This document shows, piece after piece, positions 24,171 to 33,289 of a DNA stretch of 64,000 nt. The number at the start of each line of letters is the position of its first letter. Position 1 is the stretch's first letter. A program made the position numbers and the translations under genes. The stretch comes from Hyphomicrobiales bacterium. Lineage in GTDB: Bacteria > Pseudomonadota > Alphaproteobacteria > Rhizobiales > RI-29. The notes under the pieces are model-generated. The model saw nothing but the letters and a program-made list of their open reading frames with translations. It had not been told where the DNA came from and made no database searches. The stretch spans positions 1 through 64,000 of the forward strand of contig WGLQ01000035.1 of assembly GCA_016125495.1 (NCBI GenBank). Reading direction: 5' to 3'.

Positions 24171-25490
24171 CTACTGGCAGGTGCGGGGCGTGATGCCGTT
24201 CTCCTTGGCGAACGCTTCGGCGTCCTCGTCGATGAGGGGCTGAATCACGTCCATGTCAGGGGAAATGTAATCGCTGACGCGGTTCCACTTCGTGCCGTCC
24301 CACTGCTGGACCGCGACGAGGCGGGGCCCCTCGTGGTTGTCGCAGGTGATCTTGACGGGGATCGTGAAGCCTTCGAGGCCGAGTTCCTTGAGACGCGCCT
24401 CGTTCACGTCGAGCGCCTCGAAGCCGTCACGCACCTGGGCGGCCGTCGGAGCCTTGGTGTTGTGCATGGCCATGGCCGTGCGGATCGCCTCGGCGGCCCA
24501 CATGGCGGCAACGAGGCCGCGATTGTAGAGCACCTCACCGACGCGGTCCTTGAAGGCCGGATCGGCCGCCTTGCCGGCGTCGTAGACGTGCTTGATGATG
24601 TCACGATGCACCGGGAAGTCGGCGCCCGCGGCGTGGAAGGTGCCGGAGAGGTAACCCTTGGCGTCGTCGCCAGCCGGCTTGACGTCGTTCTCGGAGCCCG
24701 ACCACCAGACGCCGATGAACTTGTCCATCGGGAAGCGGATGGAGGCGGCTTCCTTGATGGCGACCTGGTTCATGACGCCCCAGCCCCACATCAGCACCCA
24801 GTCCGGCTGCTCGCGACGGATCTGCAGCCAGGTCGCTTTCTGCTCCTGACCCGGATGGTCGACCGCGAGGGCGCGGAACTCGAAACCGTGCTTGGCGGCC
24901 AGTGCCTCCAGCGTGCGGATCGGCTCCTTACCGTAGGCGGAGTTGTGATAGACGAGGTAGATCTTCTGGCCCTTCAGCTTGTCCATGCCGCCGAGACGGT
25001 TGTCGCCGATGTATTTGACGAGCGCGGAGGCCTGGCTCCAGTAGGTCGCCGGGAAGTTGAAGACCCACTCGAAAACCTTGCCGTTGGCGGCCGAAGTGCG
25101 GCCGTAGCCCATCGAATGGATCGGGATGCGGTCGACGGAGGCCTTGGGGATCAGCTGGTAGGTGATGCCGGTCGAGAGCGGCTGATAGAGCAGCGCGCCC
25201 GAACCTTCGGTCTTGGTCTTCTCGTAGCACTCGACGCCCTGGGTGGTGTTGTAGGCCGTCTCGCACGGAACGACCTGGACGCGCTGGCCGTTGATGCCGC
25301 CGTCGCGCTCGTTGAGGAGAGTGAAATAATCGGTCCAGCCGTTTGCAAAGGGAATGCCGTTGGGGGCGTAGGGACCGGTGCGGTAATCCATGGACGGCAC
25401 CACGAGATCGGCCGAAGCCGGTAGTGCCAATCCGCCCGCGAGCAGGATCGCCGCGAACGCACCGCCGAGGCGGGCAAGTCTTCGTGTCAT
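24171..25490 (-). CDS. branched-chain-type ABC transporter substrate-binding protein
   Basis: A 439-residue periplasmic protein of the Peripla_BP_6 family. It has a Sec signal peptide (basic MTRRLARLGG, hydrophobic core, cleavage at PASA). The mature domain shows the two-lobed pattern, with GPYAPNGIPFANGWTDYF at the ligand cleft, LKGQKIYLVYHNSAYGKE and the closing VAVQQWDG strand. The exact ligand is not clear: LivJ relatives next to CoA ligases often bind aromatic or short-chain acids rather than leucine. The start at 25490 has GGGAGGAAACG immediately before it, an excellent ribosome binding site. The gene lies between livM and livF. Confidence 0.93.
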   Translation of the reverse strand: MTRRLARLGGAFAAILLAGGLALPASADLVVPSMDYRTGPYAPNGIPFANGWTDYFTLLNERDGGINGQRVQVVPCETAYNTTQGVECYEKTKTEGSGALLYQPLSTGITYQLIPKASVDRIPIHSMGYGRTSAANGKVFEWVFNFPATYWSQASALVKYIGDNRLGGMDKLKGQKIYLVYHNSAYGKEPIRTLEALAAKHGFEFRALAVDHPGQEQKATWLQIRREQPDWVLMWGWGVMNQVAIKEAASIRFPMDKFIGVWWSGSENDVKPAGDDAKGYLSGTFHAAGADFPVHRDIIKHVYDAGKAADPAFKDRVGEVLYNRGLVAAMWAAEAIRTAMAMHNTKAPTAAQVRDGFEALDVNEARLKELGLEGFTIPVKITCDNHEGPRLVAVQQWDGTKWNRVSDYISPDMDVIQPLIDEDAEAFAKENGITPRTCQ

Positions 25491-25576
25491 CGTTTCCTCC
25501 CTTGTTGTGACCCGCGCGAACGAGCGAGCGGATCGGAACACGAACTCGAACTCCTGGTCGGCGAGTGTGGCCGAAG

Positions 25577-26653
25577 TCAGTGCGGGAACGGCCACAAACG
25601 CAACTTCTCCCTCGTGATCTGCCAAAGGCGTGCGAGGCCGTGCGGCTCGACGATCAGGAAGAATATGATGAGCACGCCCATGAGCATGATCTCGAGGTGC
25701 TTGGCAAAGACGGCCGAAAAGCCGAAGGCATCGACCATCGTGTTCTTCAAGAGGATGGGCAAGAGCACCATGAACGCCGCGCCGAGGAACGAGCCGAGCA
25801 CCGAGCCGAGCCCTCCGATGATGACCATGAATAGAACGAGGAAGGAGCGGTCGATGCCAAAGGCCTCTCCCGCCTCTGCTGCCCCGAGCCAGACGGCGAA
25901 CATCAGCGCGCCTGCGACGCCGATGTAGAACGAGGAGATCGCGAAGGCCGTGAGCTTGGCGACGAGCGGGCGGATGCCGATGAGTTCGGCGGCGATGTCC
26001 ATGTCGCGGATCGCCATCCACGAGCGCCCGATGTGGCCACGAACGATGTTGAGCGCGACGATGGTGAGCACGGTGACGATGGAGAGCACCGTCAGGTACT
26101 CGGTGCGCGGATCGGCGGAAGGCCCGGTCAGGGCGAAGCCGAACACCTCGCGCGGGGGTACCGTGATCTGCCCGGTCGGGCTGTAATTGTAGAACCAGCC
26201 GACCTTGTTGAAGAGCCAGATGAGGAAGAACTGCGCGGCGAGCGTTGCGACAGCGAGATAGAAGCCCTTGATGCGCAGACTGGGCAGGCCGAAGAGCACG
26301 CCGACGGCAGCGGTGATGGCGCCGGAAGCCAAGAAAACGAGGATGGGATCGAGGCCCGGAAAGCTCGTCATGAGCTTATAGGAAGAATAGGCGCCGACCG
26401 CGAGGAAGGCGCCGGTGCCGAGCGAGAGCTGGCCGCAATAGCCGGTCAGGATGTTGAGCCCGAGGGCGGCGAGCGCGTAGATGAGGAACGGCAGGAAAAT
26501 CGCGTTCGCCCAGTAGTCGTTTATGGCGAAAGGCACGACGAGGAAGGCGAATGCGAGGATCGCATACACCATCCAGCGATCTTGAGGGATCGTAAACAGC
26601 GCCTGATCGGCGGCATAACTGGTCTTGAACTGCCCGACCTCGCGATAGAACAT
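25577..26653 (-). CDS. livM: branched-chain-type ABC transporter permease LivM
   Basis: A 358-residue inner-membrane permease of the LivM family. It has about ten hydrophobic segments and the conserved LGLNILTGYCGQLSLGTGAFLAVGAYSSY motif region near residues 60-90. The cytoplasmic loop contacting the ATPases is GRSWMAIRDMDIAAELIGIR. The ATG at 26653 has a G-run about four bases upstream. It begins 9 bp after the livH stop, so the two are translated from one message. With LivH it forms the translocation channel for the substrate bound by the Peripla_BP_6 protein. Confidence 0.93.
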   Translation of the reverse strand: MFYREVGQFKTSYAADQALFTIPQDRWMVYAILAFAFLVVPFAINDYWANAIFLPFLIYALAALGLNILTGYCGQLSLGTGAFLAVGAYSSYKLMTSFPGLDPILVFLASGAITAAVGVLFGLPSLRIKGFYLAVATLAAQFFLIWLFNKVGWFYNYSPTGQITVPPREVFGFALTGPSADPRTEYLTVLSIVTVLTIVALNIVRGHIGRSWMAIRDMDIAAELIGIRPLVAKLTAFAISSFYIGVAGALMFAVWLGAAEAGEAFGIDRSFLVLFMVIIGGLGSVLGSFLGAAFMVLLPILLKNTMVDAFGFSAVFAKHLEIMLMGVLIIFFLIVEPHGLARLWQITREKLRLWPFPH

Positions 26654-26662
26654 CCGACCCCC

Positions 26663-27592
26663 CTAAATCCGCTCGATGATCTTGTCGCCGAACAGGCCCT
26701 GCGGCCGGAACAGCAGGAAGGCCAGCGCCAGCATGTAGGCGAACCAGTTCTCGATGGCACCGCCGACGAAGGGGCCGGCGTAGATTTCGGCGACCTTCTC
26801 GCCGACGCCGATGATGAGGCCGCCGACAATGGCGCCGGGAATGGAGGTGAACCCGCCGAGGATCAGCACCGGCAAAGCCTTGAGGGCGATCAAAGACAGC
26901 GAGAACTGGATGCCCGATTTCGCGCCCCACATGATGCCCGCGACCAGCGCCACGATGCCGGCGACCGACCAGACGATGACCCAGATGGTCTGCAGCGAAA
27001 TGCCGACCGAGAGCGCGGCCTGATGGTCGTCGGCGACCGCGCGCAGCGCGCGCCCGATGCGCGTCTTGTTGAAAAAGACGGCGAGTACGGCGACGAGGAC
27101 GGCGGCGACGGCTGCGGCGACCAGTTCGAGGTTCTCGACGTAGAGATTGTAATTGTCGAGCAGGTAGTCGTTGGCGCCCTGCGGCAGGCCGATGTCGAGC
27201 ACCTTGACGTCCGAGCCCCAGATGATGTCGCCGGTGCCCTCGAGCACGTAAGCGAGGCCGAGCGTCGCCATGAAGAGGATGATGTGCGGCTGGTTCACGA
27301 GGTGGCGCAGGACGAGGCGCTCGATCAGCCACGCGATGGCGATCATGACGAGGATGGTCGCCGGAATCGCGGCCCAGACCGGCAGGGCATAGGCTGGATT
27401 GTTGGTGTGGACGAACGGGATGGTGCCATCGAGGAGTCCGACGAGGGTGAGGCCGGCAAAGAGTGCCATCACGCCCTGCGCGAAGTTGAAGATGCCGGAG
27501 GCTTTGAAGATGAGCACGAAGCCCAGGGCAACGAGCGCATAGAGCACGCCCGCGGTCAGCCCCGAAATCAAAGTCTCCAAAAAGAACAGCAT
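26663..27592 (-). CDS. livH: branched-chain-type ABC transporter permease LivH
   Basis: A 309-residue inner-membrane permease of the LivH family, with about eight hydrophobic segments. Typical motifs are GLTAGVLYALVALGFVLIFKASGIFNFAQG near the N-terminus and the ATPase-contact loop RIGRALRAVADDHQAALSVGI. A GTG directly precedes the ATG; the ATG at 27592 is used because GAGGGCGA ends a few bases before it. It lies between livG and livM in the operon, and the livG stop is 65 bp upstream. Confidence 0.92.
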   Translation of the reverse strand: MLFFLETLISGLTAGVLYALVALGFVLIFKASGIFNFAQGVMALFAGLTLVGLLDGTIPFVHTNNPAYALPVWAAIPATILVMIAIAWLIERLVLRHLVNQPHIILFMATLGLAYVLEGTGDIIWGSDVKVLDIGLPQGANDYLLDNYNLYVENLELVAAAVAAVLVAVLAVFFNKTRIGRALRAVADDHQAALSVGISLQTIWVIVWSVAGIVALVAGIMWGAKSGIQFSLSLIALKALPVLILGGFTSIPGAIVGGLIIGVGEKVAEIYAGPFVGGAIENWFAYMLALAFLLFRPQGLFGDKIIERI

Positions 27593-27657
27593 CACTCGCC
27601 CTCGAACTCATTGCGCTCGGCCGCTCGGGCACGCTCGTGCCGCGGTCGAGCCCGCAC

Positions 27658-28494
27658 TCAGTGGGCCACGCCCAGGTAGGCGGCGATCACCGCCTCGTTC
27701 GCCTGCACGTCGGCCGGGGTGCCGTCGGCGATCAACTCCCCGTGGTCGAGCACCACGACCCGGTCCGACAGGTCCATGACCACGCCCATGTCGTGCTCGA
27801 TCAGCGCGATCGTGGTGCCGAACTGCTGGTTCACGTCGATGACGAAACGCGACATGTCCTCCTTCTCCTCGAGGTTCATGCCGGCCATCGGTTCATCGAG
27901 CAGCAACAACTCCGGCTCCATGGCCAGGGCCCGGCCGAGTTCGACCCGCTTCTGCAAGCCGTAGGGCAAGCGGCCGACCGGCGTGCGGCGGATGTGCTGA
28001 ATCTCGAGGAAATCGATGACGCGCTCGACCGCCTCGCGGTGACGCAGTTCCTCGTTGCGTGCGGGACCATAATGGAGGGCCTGCCAGAAGACGCCGCGCT
28101 TCATCTTGAGGGTTCGGCCCGTCATGATGTTGTCGAGCGTCGACATACCCTTGAAGAGGGCGACGTTCTGGAAGGTGCGGGCAATGCCTTGGGAGGCGGC
28201 GATGTGGGGGCGCATCTGGCGGCGCGCCGTGCCCTTGTAGGTGATCGTGCCCTGCTGGGGATGGTAAAAGCCGTTGATGACGTTGAGCATCGATGTCTTG
28301 CCCGCGCCATTGGGGCCGATGATCGCCCTGATCTCGCCTTTCAAGATGTCGAAGCTGACGTTCTGGATGGCGCGCACGCCGCCGAATGCCAGCGAGACGT
28401 CGGAAACCGAGAGCAGGACCTGCCGCGCGTCTTCGCCGCCCGCGGCGTCGGACCGCATCGCTCCGGAGGTGGGCTCGAGGTCGAGTTTGTTCAC
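27658..28494 (-). CDS. livG: branched-chain-type ABC transporter ATPase LivG
   Basis: A 278-residue ABC ATPase of the LivG type. Walker A is GPNGAGKTS, the signature region is PYGLQKRVELGRAL and Walker B is LLLLDEPMAGM, followed by the family's EEKEDMSRFVIDVN helix and IEHDMGVVMDLSDRVVVLDHG. The start is GTG at 28494, and its GTGA overlaps the TGA stop of the acyl-CoA synthetase gene by four bases, so translation is probably coupled. This places CoA ligation and uptake in one transcript. Confidence 0.93.
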   Translation of the reverse strand: MNKLDLEPTSGAMRSDAAGGEDARQVLLSVSDVSLAFGGVRAIQNVSFDILKGEIRAIIGPNGAGKTSMLNVINGFYHPQQGTITYKGTARRQMRPHIAASQGIARTFQNVALFKGMSTLDNIMTGRTLKMKRGVFWQALHYGPARNEELRHREAVERVIDFLEIQHIRRTPVGRLPYGLQKRVELGRALAMEPELLLLDEPMAGMNLEEKEDMSRFVIDVNQQFGTTIALIEHDMGVVMDLSDRVVVLDHGELIADGTPADVQANEAVIAAYLGVAH

Positions 28495-30476
28495 TCGGCG
28501 GCCTCCTTCATGATGGACGCAGGCGGGTGCGTCTGCATGTCGACGATGTGCACGTCGCCTTCGATGACGCCGCGGCGGCCGTCCTCGAAGGTGACCTCGG
28601 TGCGGATCCGGCAGCGCGGTGAGCCGTCGTAAAGGGCCTCGACGAGCGGCGCGTAGCGGTCGGCGATGAAGCTGCGGCGGACCTTCTGGGTGCGCGTCAA
28701 TTCACCGTCGTCGGCGTCCAGCTCCTTGTGGAGGATGAGGAAACGACGGATCTGCGATCCGGCGACGTTGGGCTCGCCGGCGAGGGAGCGGTTCACCGCG
28801 TCGACGTTCTCCTCGATCATGCGATAAACATCGGGATGGGCCGCGAGTTCCTGGTAGCTGGCATAGGAGACGTTGTTGCGCTCGGCCCAGTTGCCGACGG
28901 CGACGAGATCGATGTTCAGCATCGCCGCGCAGTAGTCGCGGCCATCACCGAATGCCACCGCCTCCTTGATGTTGGGATAGAATTTCAGCTTGTTCTCGAT
29001 GTATTTCGGAGCGAAGAGCGAGCCGTCGCGCAGGCGCCCCACATCCTTGGCGCGGTCGATGATCTTCAAGTGGCCGTGCTCGTCGAAGAAGCCGGCGTCA
29101 CCGGAATGGACCCAGCCGTCGGTCGTCTTGGTCGATGCCGTCGATTCGGGGTTCTTGTAATACTCCTTGAATCCGCCGGGGGAGCGAAACAGCACCTCGC
29201 CCGTCTCGGCGATGCGGACCTCGACGTCCGGAGCAGGGACCCCGACGGTGTCCGCGAAAATTTCTCCGTCCGGCTGCATGGTGATGTAGACGGAGGCTTC
29301 CGTCTGGCCATAGAGCTGCTTCAGGTTGATGCCGAGGGAGCGATAGAAGCGGAAAATCTCCGGGCCAATGGCCTCGCCGGCGGTGTAGGCGACCTTGACG
29401 CGGCTGAAGCCCATGCGATTGCGCAACGGGCCATAGACCAGGACCTCGCCGAGGCCGTAGAGCAGCCGGTCGATGAAGCCGACGCTGCGGCGGTCGAGGA
29501 TGTCGCCGCCGACGCGGCGGGCGAGACCGAGGAAATAGTTGAACATCGCGCGCTTGGCCGGGCCGGCATCTTCCATGCGCACCAGCACCTGCGTCAGCAG
29601 ATTCTCGAAGACGCGGGGAGGGGCGAAGAAATAGGTCGGGCCGATCTCGCGGCGGTCCTCGACGATGGTCTGCGGGCTCTCGGGGCAGTTCACGCAGAAG
29701 CCGGCCTCATAGGCCTGAGCGAGAGAGAAGATGTGGTCGCCGACCCAGGCCATCGGCAGGTAGGCGATGACCTCCTCGGTTTCGTCGAGCTTGTCGAAGT
29801 GGTTGCCGTTGCGGGCCGAGACGACGATGCTCTCCTGGGTCAACACGACGCCTTTCGGCTTGCCGGTGGTGCCGGAGGTGTAGAGCATAACGGCGGTCGC
29901 CGAGCCGGGAGTGGTGGCGATGCGCTCGAGCCAGCGCTGCTCGAGTCCGGCGTCAGCGGCGGCGGCGTCGCGACCGAGGCGCTGGACCTCGGTGAAGGCG
30001 TGCAGATTGTCGTGATCGTAGTCCTTGAGGCCGCGCGTCTCGTCGTAAACGACCTTCTGGAGCGTGCCGATTTCGCCGGAGATCGAGAGGACCTTGTCGA
30101 CCTGCTCCTGGTTCTCGACAACGGCGATGCGTACGCCCGCGTGCTGAAGGACGTAGAGCATCTCCTCGGCGACGCTGTCCTGATAAACCGGGACCGGAAT
30201 CGCACCGAGGCTCTGGGCGGCGACAAACGTCCAATAGAGGCGGGGCCGGTTGTCGCCGACGATGGCGACGGCGTCACCTTCGCGAAGGCCGAGGGCCTCG
30301 AGACCGAGTGCGAACTCGCGGACCTCACGAAGCACTTCCGCCCAGGTCCAAGTCTGCCAAATCCCGAGATCTTTTTCGCGCACGGCCGGGCGCCTGCCGA
30401 AGGTCGCGGCATTGCGTACCAGCAGCTTGGGAATGGTATCGAGATTGCTGTCCGAGGCGGCCGATCTCGCGCCCAC
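28491..30476 (-). CDS. long-chain-type acyl-CoA synthetase (AMP-forming)
   Basis: About 661 residues, an adenylate-forming ligase of the long-chain fatty acyl-CoA synthetase group. The ATP loop LYTSGTTGKPKGVVLT is near residue 205, the adenine motif LKQLYGQTEASVYITMQ follows, and the lid motif is SGDAGFFDEHGHLKIIDRAKD. Enzymes of this clade placed with Liv transporters probably activate the imported acid. The start is uncertain: a GTG at 30476 (VGARSAASDS) has a strong GGAAGGGAG six bases upstream, while an ATG at 30533 has no visible site. It heads the leftward operon acs-livGHM-binding protein-livF-paaK-like. Confidence 0.88.
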   Translation of the reverse strand: MGARSAASDSNLDTIPKLLVRNAATFGRRPAVREKDLGIWQTWTWAEVLREVREFALGLEALGLREGDAVAIVGDNRPRLYWTFVAAQSLGAIPVPVYQDSVAEEMLYVLQHAGVRIAVVENQEQVDKVLSISGEIGTLQKVVYDETRGLKDYDHDNLHAFTEVQRLGRDAAAADAGLEQRWLERIATTPGSATAVMLYTSGTTGKPKGVVLTQESIVVSARNGNHFDKLDETEEVIAYLPMAWVGDHIFSLAQAYEAGFCVNCPESPQTIVEDRREIGPTYFFAPPRVFENLLTQVLVRMEDAGPAKRAMFNYFLGLARRVGGDILDRRSVGFIDRLLYGLGEVLVYGPLRNRMGFSRVKVAYTAGEAIGPEIFRFYRSLGINLKQLYGQTEASVYITMQPDGEIFADTVGVPAPDVEVRIAETGEVLFRSPGGFKEYYKNPESTASTKTTDGWVHSGDAGFFDEHGHLKIIDRAKDVGRLRDGSLFAPKYIENKLKFYPNIKEAVAFGDGRDYCAAMLNIDLVAVGNWAERNNVSYASYQELAAHPDVYRMIEENVDAVNRSLAGEPNVAGSQIRRFLILHKELDADDGELTRTQKVRRSFIADRYAPLVEALYDGSPRCRIRTEVTFEDGRRGVIEGDVHIVDMQTHPPASIMKEAAE

Positions 30477-30817
30477 GGGTGGCTCCCTTCCGATCACGAC
30501 GCTCCTCCCCAGGAGCAGGGCTTCATCGCGCATCGCGCACCGGCGGCTGGACCGCTCTTGACGTCGCGAGCCGGGCACCGCTGGTCGCTTGCGACCCGTG
30601 GTGCCTCGTGAGCAAAATTCCACGAAACCCCGGCGCCGACAATAGGACCATTGACAGACGGGGCGCCGATTCGATGTTATGATCTGGGGAACTGTATCGA
30701 AGCGCCGGCCGGCGTTCGGCCGTTTCGACGAATTTCGGCGCTTTTCCAGTCGGTTGACTTTTTTTCGATGCTGGGCGGTGGGCGCTCACACCCTGGGCGC
30801 CGAGCGCTTGCGCGAAG
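30477..30817. other. intergenic region upstream of the CoA-ligase operon
   Basis: About 341 bp between two leftward genes. The left part must hold the promoter of the CoA-ligase/ABC operon. The right part contains a plus-strand TTGACA and TATGAT pair and a long stem-loop (see the candidate RNA entry). No protein-coding signal was seen; open frames here are shadows. Confidence 0.4.
30651..30747 (+). ncRNA. candidate small RNA: promoter-like boxes plus stem-loop with T-run
   Basis: On the plus strand, opposite to both flanking genes, TTGACA (30651-30656) is followed by an extended -10-like TGTTATGAT (30675-30683), although the spacer of 21 is long. Downstream, AAGCGCCG (30700-30707) pairs with CGGCGCTT (30736-30743) around a GC-rich inner fold and ends in TTTT. 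A further T7 run lies at 30757-30765. This could be a short intergenic transcript or only a structured terminator. Confidence 0.25.
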
Positions 30818-31492
30818 TCAGCTGCCGTAGTTCGCCAAGGCCTCGACATCCAGAACGGCGATGCCGCCACGACCGACCTCGAGCAGGCCGGCCTCCTCCA
30901 GTTCCTGCAGCGCGCGGTTCGTGACAGGGCGCGAGACGCCGGCGAGGAGGCCGAGTTCCTCTTGCGTGATTTCGAGGCAAGAGCCGGCATTGGGATAGAG
31001 GACGGGGTTGAAGAGCCAGGCGAGGTTGCGGGCGACGCGGGCCACCGGATCATGAATTCGGTCGTGCTCGATGGTCGCGATGAACTGGCCCATGCGCTCG
31101 TTGAGCTGGGTGACGAGGTAGCGGTTGAAGCCGACGCTGTGTTCATAGAGCCAGTCGAAGGTGGCTTCGCCCATCATTGCCAGCTCGGTCTCGCGCAGGG
31201 CGACGAGGTCGTACTTGCGCGCCTCCTTCTTGAGGACGGTGCCCTCGCCGAACCAGCCACCCGGGGCGACGCCGGCAAAGGTCATTGCTTTGCCGGAGGC
31301 CGAGATCGCACTGATCTTGACGAGGCCGGTGACGACGCCGGTCCAGTATTCCAGCCGGTCGCCGCGGTGACAGATGTAGTGTCCGGCCGGAAAGCGACGC
31401 AGGACGATACCCCGGCGAGCGCGCTCGGCTTCGTCTGGTTTCAGCATCCGCGCCCAGAACGCGATCCGGTCCAGTTCTTCTCGCCCGATCAT
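30818..31492 (-). CDS. Crp/Fnr-family transcriptional regulator
   Basis: A 224-residue regulator. Residues 10-125 form a cyclic-nucleotide-type beta-barrel (RRFPAGHYICHRGDRLEYW, GGWFGEGTVLKKE), then comes a dimer helix and a winged helix-turn-helix at 160-215 with recognition region TQEELGLLAGVSRPVTNRAL. There is no N-terminal cysteine cluster, so it is not an oxygen-sensing FNR. The glycine-rich barrel loops differ from E. coli CRP, so cAMP binding is doubtful. The start is the ATG at 31492. It lies upstream of the CoA-ligase operon in the same direction and is divergent from mmsA, making either a plausible target. Confidence 0.9.
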   Translation of the reverse strand: MIGREELDRIAFWARMLKPDEAERARRGIVLRRFPAGHYICHRGDRLEYWTGVVTGLVKISAISASGKAMTFAGVAPGGWFGEGTVLKKEARKYDLVALRETELAMMGEATFDWLYEHSVGFNRYLVTQLNERMGQFIATIEHDRIHDPVARVARNLAWLFNPVLYPNAGSCLEITQEELGLLAGVSRPVTNRALQELEEAGLLEVGRGGIAVLDVEALANYGS

Positions 31493-31628
31493 GGCTCCCT
31501 GCCCGTCCGGTGCGTCATCACGACCCGGTTGCCCCTCCCGCCGGGGCCGCGTATCACCAACTCCAGCGGCCGCTCCAACCTACCCGGAGCGCGCCCCATC
31601 GAGGCAGCATGTACGGGCGGAACGAGCC

Positions 31629-33128
31629 ATGGCGGAAGAACTCTATCACTTTATCGGCGGAAAGCGCGTCAAAGGCACGTCCGGGCGGTTCGCGAACGTC
31701 TATTGGCCGATGACCGGCGAGGTTGCCGGCCGTGTGCCGCTGGCATCAAAGGCGGAAGTGCGCGCCGCCGTCGAGAACGCGCGCGCCGCGCAACCCAAGT
31801 GGGCCGCCGAGAACCCGCAGAAGCGCGCCCGTGTCCTGATGAAGTTCATCCAGCTCGTCGCTCGTGAGAACGACAGCCTCGCGGAACTGCTCGCGCGCGA
31901 GCACGGCAAGACCATCCCGGATGCCAAGGGCGACATTCAGCGCGGCGTCGAGGTGTGCGAATTCGCGATCGGCATCCCGCACCTGCTTAAGGGCGAGTTC
32001 ACGGAATCGGCCGGGCCCGGCATCGACATGTATTCCATGCGCCAGCCGCTCGGGGTGGTGGCCGGCATCACGCCATTCAACTTCCCGGCGATGATCCCGA
32101 TGTGGAAGTTCGCGCCGGCGATCGCCTGCGGCAATGCCTTCATCCTCAAACCGTCGGAGCGTGACCCGGGAGTGCCGCTGCGGCTCGCCGAGCTGATGCT
32201 GGAGGCGGGGCTGCCGGAGGGTATCCTCAACGTCGTCAACGGTGACAAGGAGTCGGTCGACGCCATCCTCGACGATCCGGACATCAAGGCGATCGGTTTC
32301 GTCGGCTCGTCGGCCATCGCCGAGTACATCTATTCGCGCGGCTGCGCGGCCGGCAAACGTGTGCAAGCCTTTGCCGGCGCCAAGAACCACATGATCATCA
32401 TGCCGGATGCCGATATGGACCAGACGGTCGATGCGTTGATCGGCGCGGGCTATGGGTCGGCCGGCGAGCGCTGCATGGCGATTTCCGTGGCTGTGCCGGT
32501 TGGCGAGCGCACGGCGGACATGCTGGTCGAGCGGCTGATCCCGCGTGTCGAGGCGCTCAAGATCGGTCCGTCCACCGATCCGACCGCCGATTTCGGTCCA
32601 GTCGTGACGGCCGAGGCGCTGGCGCGCATCAAGAATTATGTCGACATCGGCATCAAGGAAGGCGCCGAACTCAAGGTCGATGGCCGCGACTTCAAGCTGC
32701 AGGGCTACGAGAACGGCTTCTACATGGGCGGCTGCCTCTTCGACCGCGTGACCAAGGACATGCGGATCTACAAGGAGGAGATCTTCGGTCCAGTGCTCTC
32801 AGTGGTGCGCGCCAAGGATTACGAGGAGGGGCTCGCGCTCGCGACCGACCACGAATACGGCAATGGCGTCGCCATCTTCACGCGCGACGGCGACGCGGCC
32901 CGCGACTTCGCCAGCCGGGTCCAGGTCGGCATGGTCGGCATCAACGTGCCGATCCCGGTGCCGCTCGCCTACCACACCTTCGGCGGCTGGAAGCGCTCGG
33001 GCTTCGGTGACCTCAATCAACATGGTCCCGACTCGATCCGCTTCTATACCAAGACCAAGACCGTCACCTCGCGCTGGCCATCGGGGGTCAAGGAAGGGGC
33101 CGAGTTCGTCATCCCGACCATGGGGTGA
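31629..33128 (+). CDS. mmsA: CoA-acylating methylmalonate-semialdehyde dehydrogenase
   Basis: A 499-residue aldehyde dehydrogenase of the MmsA/IolA type. It converts methylmalonate semialdehyde or malonate semialdehyde, NAD+ and CoA to propionyl-CoA or acetyl-CoA plus CO2. Visible motifs are GITPFNFPAMIPMWKFAPAI, the NAD-binding IGFVGSSAIAEYIY and the catalytic cysteine in YGSAGERCMAIS. The C-terminal FGGWKRSGFGDLNQHGPDSI is typical of the family. Length equals that of characterised members. The start MAEELYHF at 31629 is chosen although the frame is open from 31491. It is divergent from the Crp/Fnr gene and sits 161 bp upstream of the amino-acid ABC operon. Confidence 0.93.
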   Translation: MAEELYHFIGGKRVKGTSGRFANVYWPMTGEVAGRVPLASKAEVRAAVENARAAQPKWAAENPQKRARVLMKFIQLVARENDSLAELLAREHGKTIPDAKGDIQRGVEVCEFAIGIPHLLKGEFTESAGPGIDMYSMRQPLGVVAGITPFNFPAMIPMWKFAPAIACGNAFILKPSERDPGVPLRLAELMLEAGLPEGILNVVNGDKESVDAILDDPDIKAIGFVGSSAIAEYIYSRGCAAGKRVQAFAGAKNHMIIMPDADMDQTVDALIGAGYGSAGERCMAISVAVPVGERTADMLVERLIPRVEALKIGPSTDPTADFGPVVTAEALARIKNYVDIGIKEGAELKVDGRDFKLQGYENGFYMGGCLFDRVTKDMRIYKEEIFGPVLSVVRAKDYEEGLALATDHEYGNGVAIFTRDGDAARDFASRVQVGMVGINVPIPVPLAYHTFGGWKRSGFGDLNQHGPDSIRFYTKTKTVTSRWPSGVKEGAEFVIPTMG

Positions 33129-33289
33129 CGGCTGGGACGGTGACCGCTACCGTCCCTTGCGTTCGTGTGCGGATTGTTGAACTTTGGCGGTACTCCGGGT
33201 CACGTCGGGCGCCGGCCATGGCGGGTCACCGTCAGAAGAAATCGTGAGGCCGGCCGGGCAATTCCCGGTCGCACAACAGGGAGGAATTC

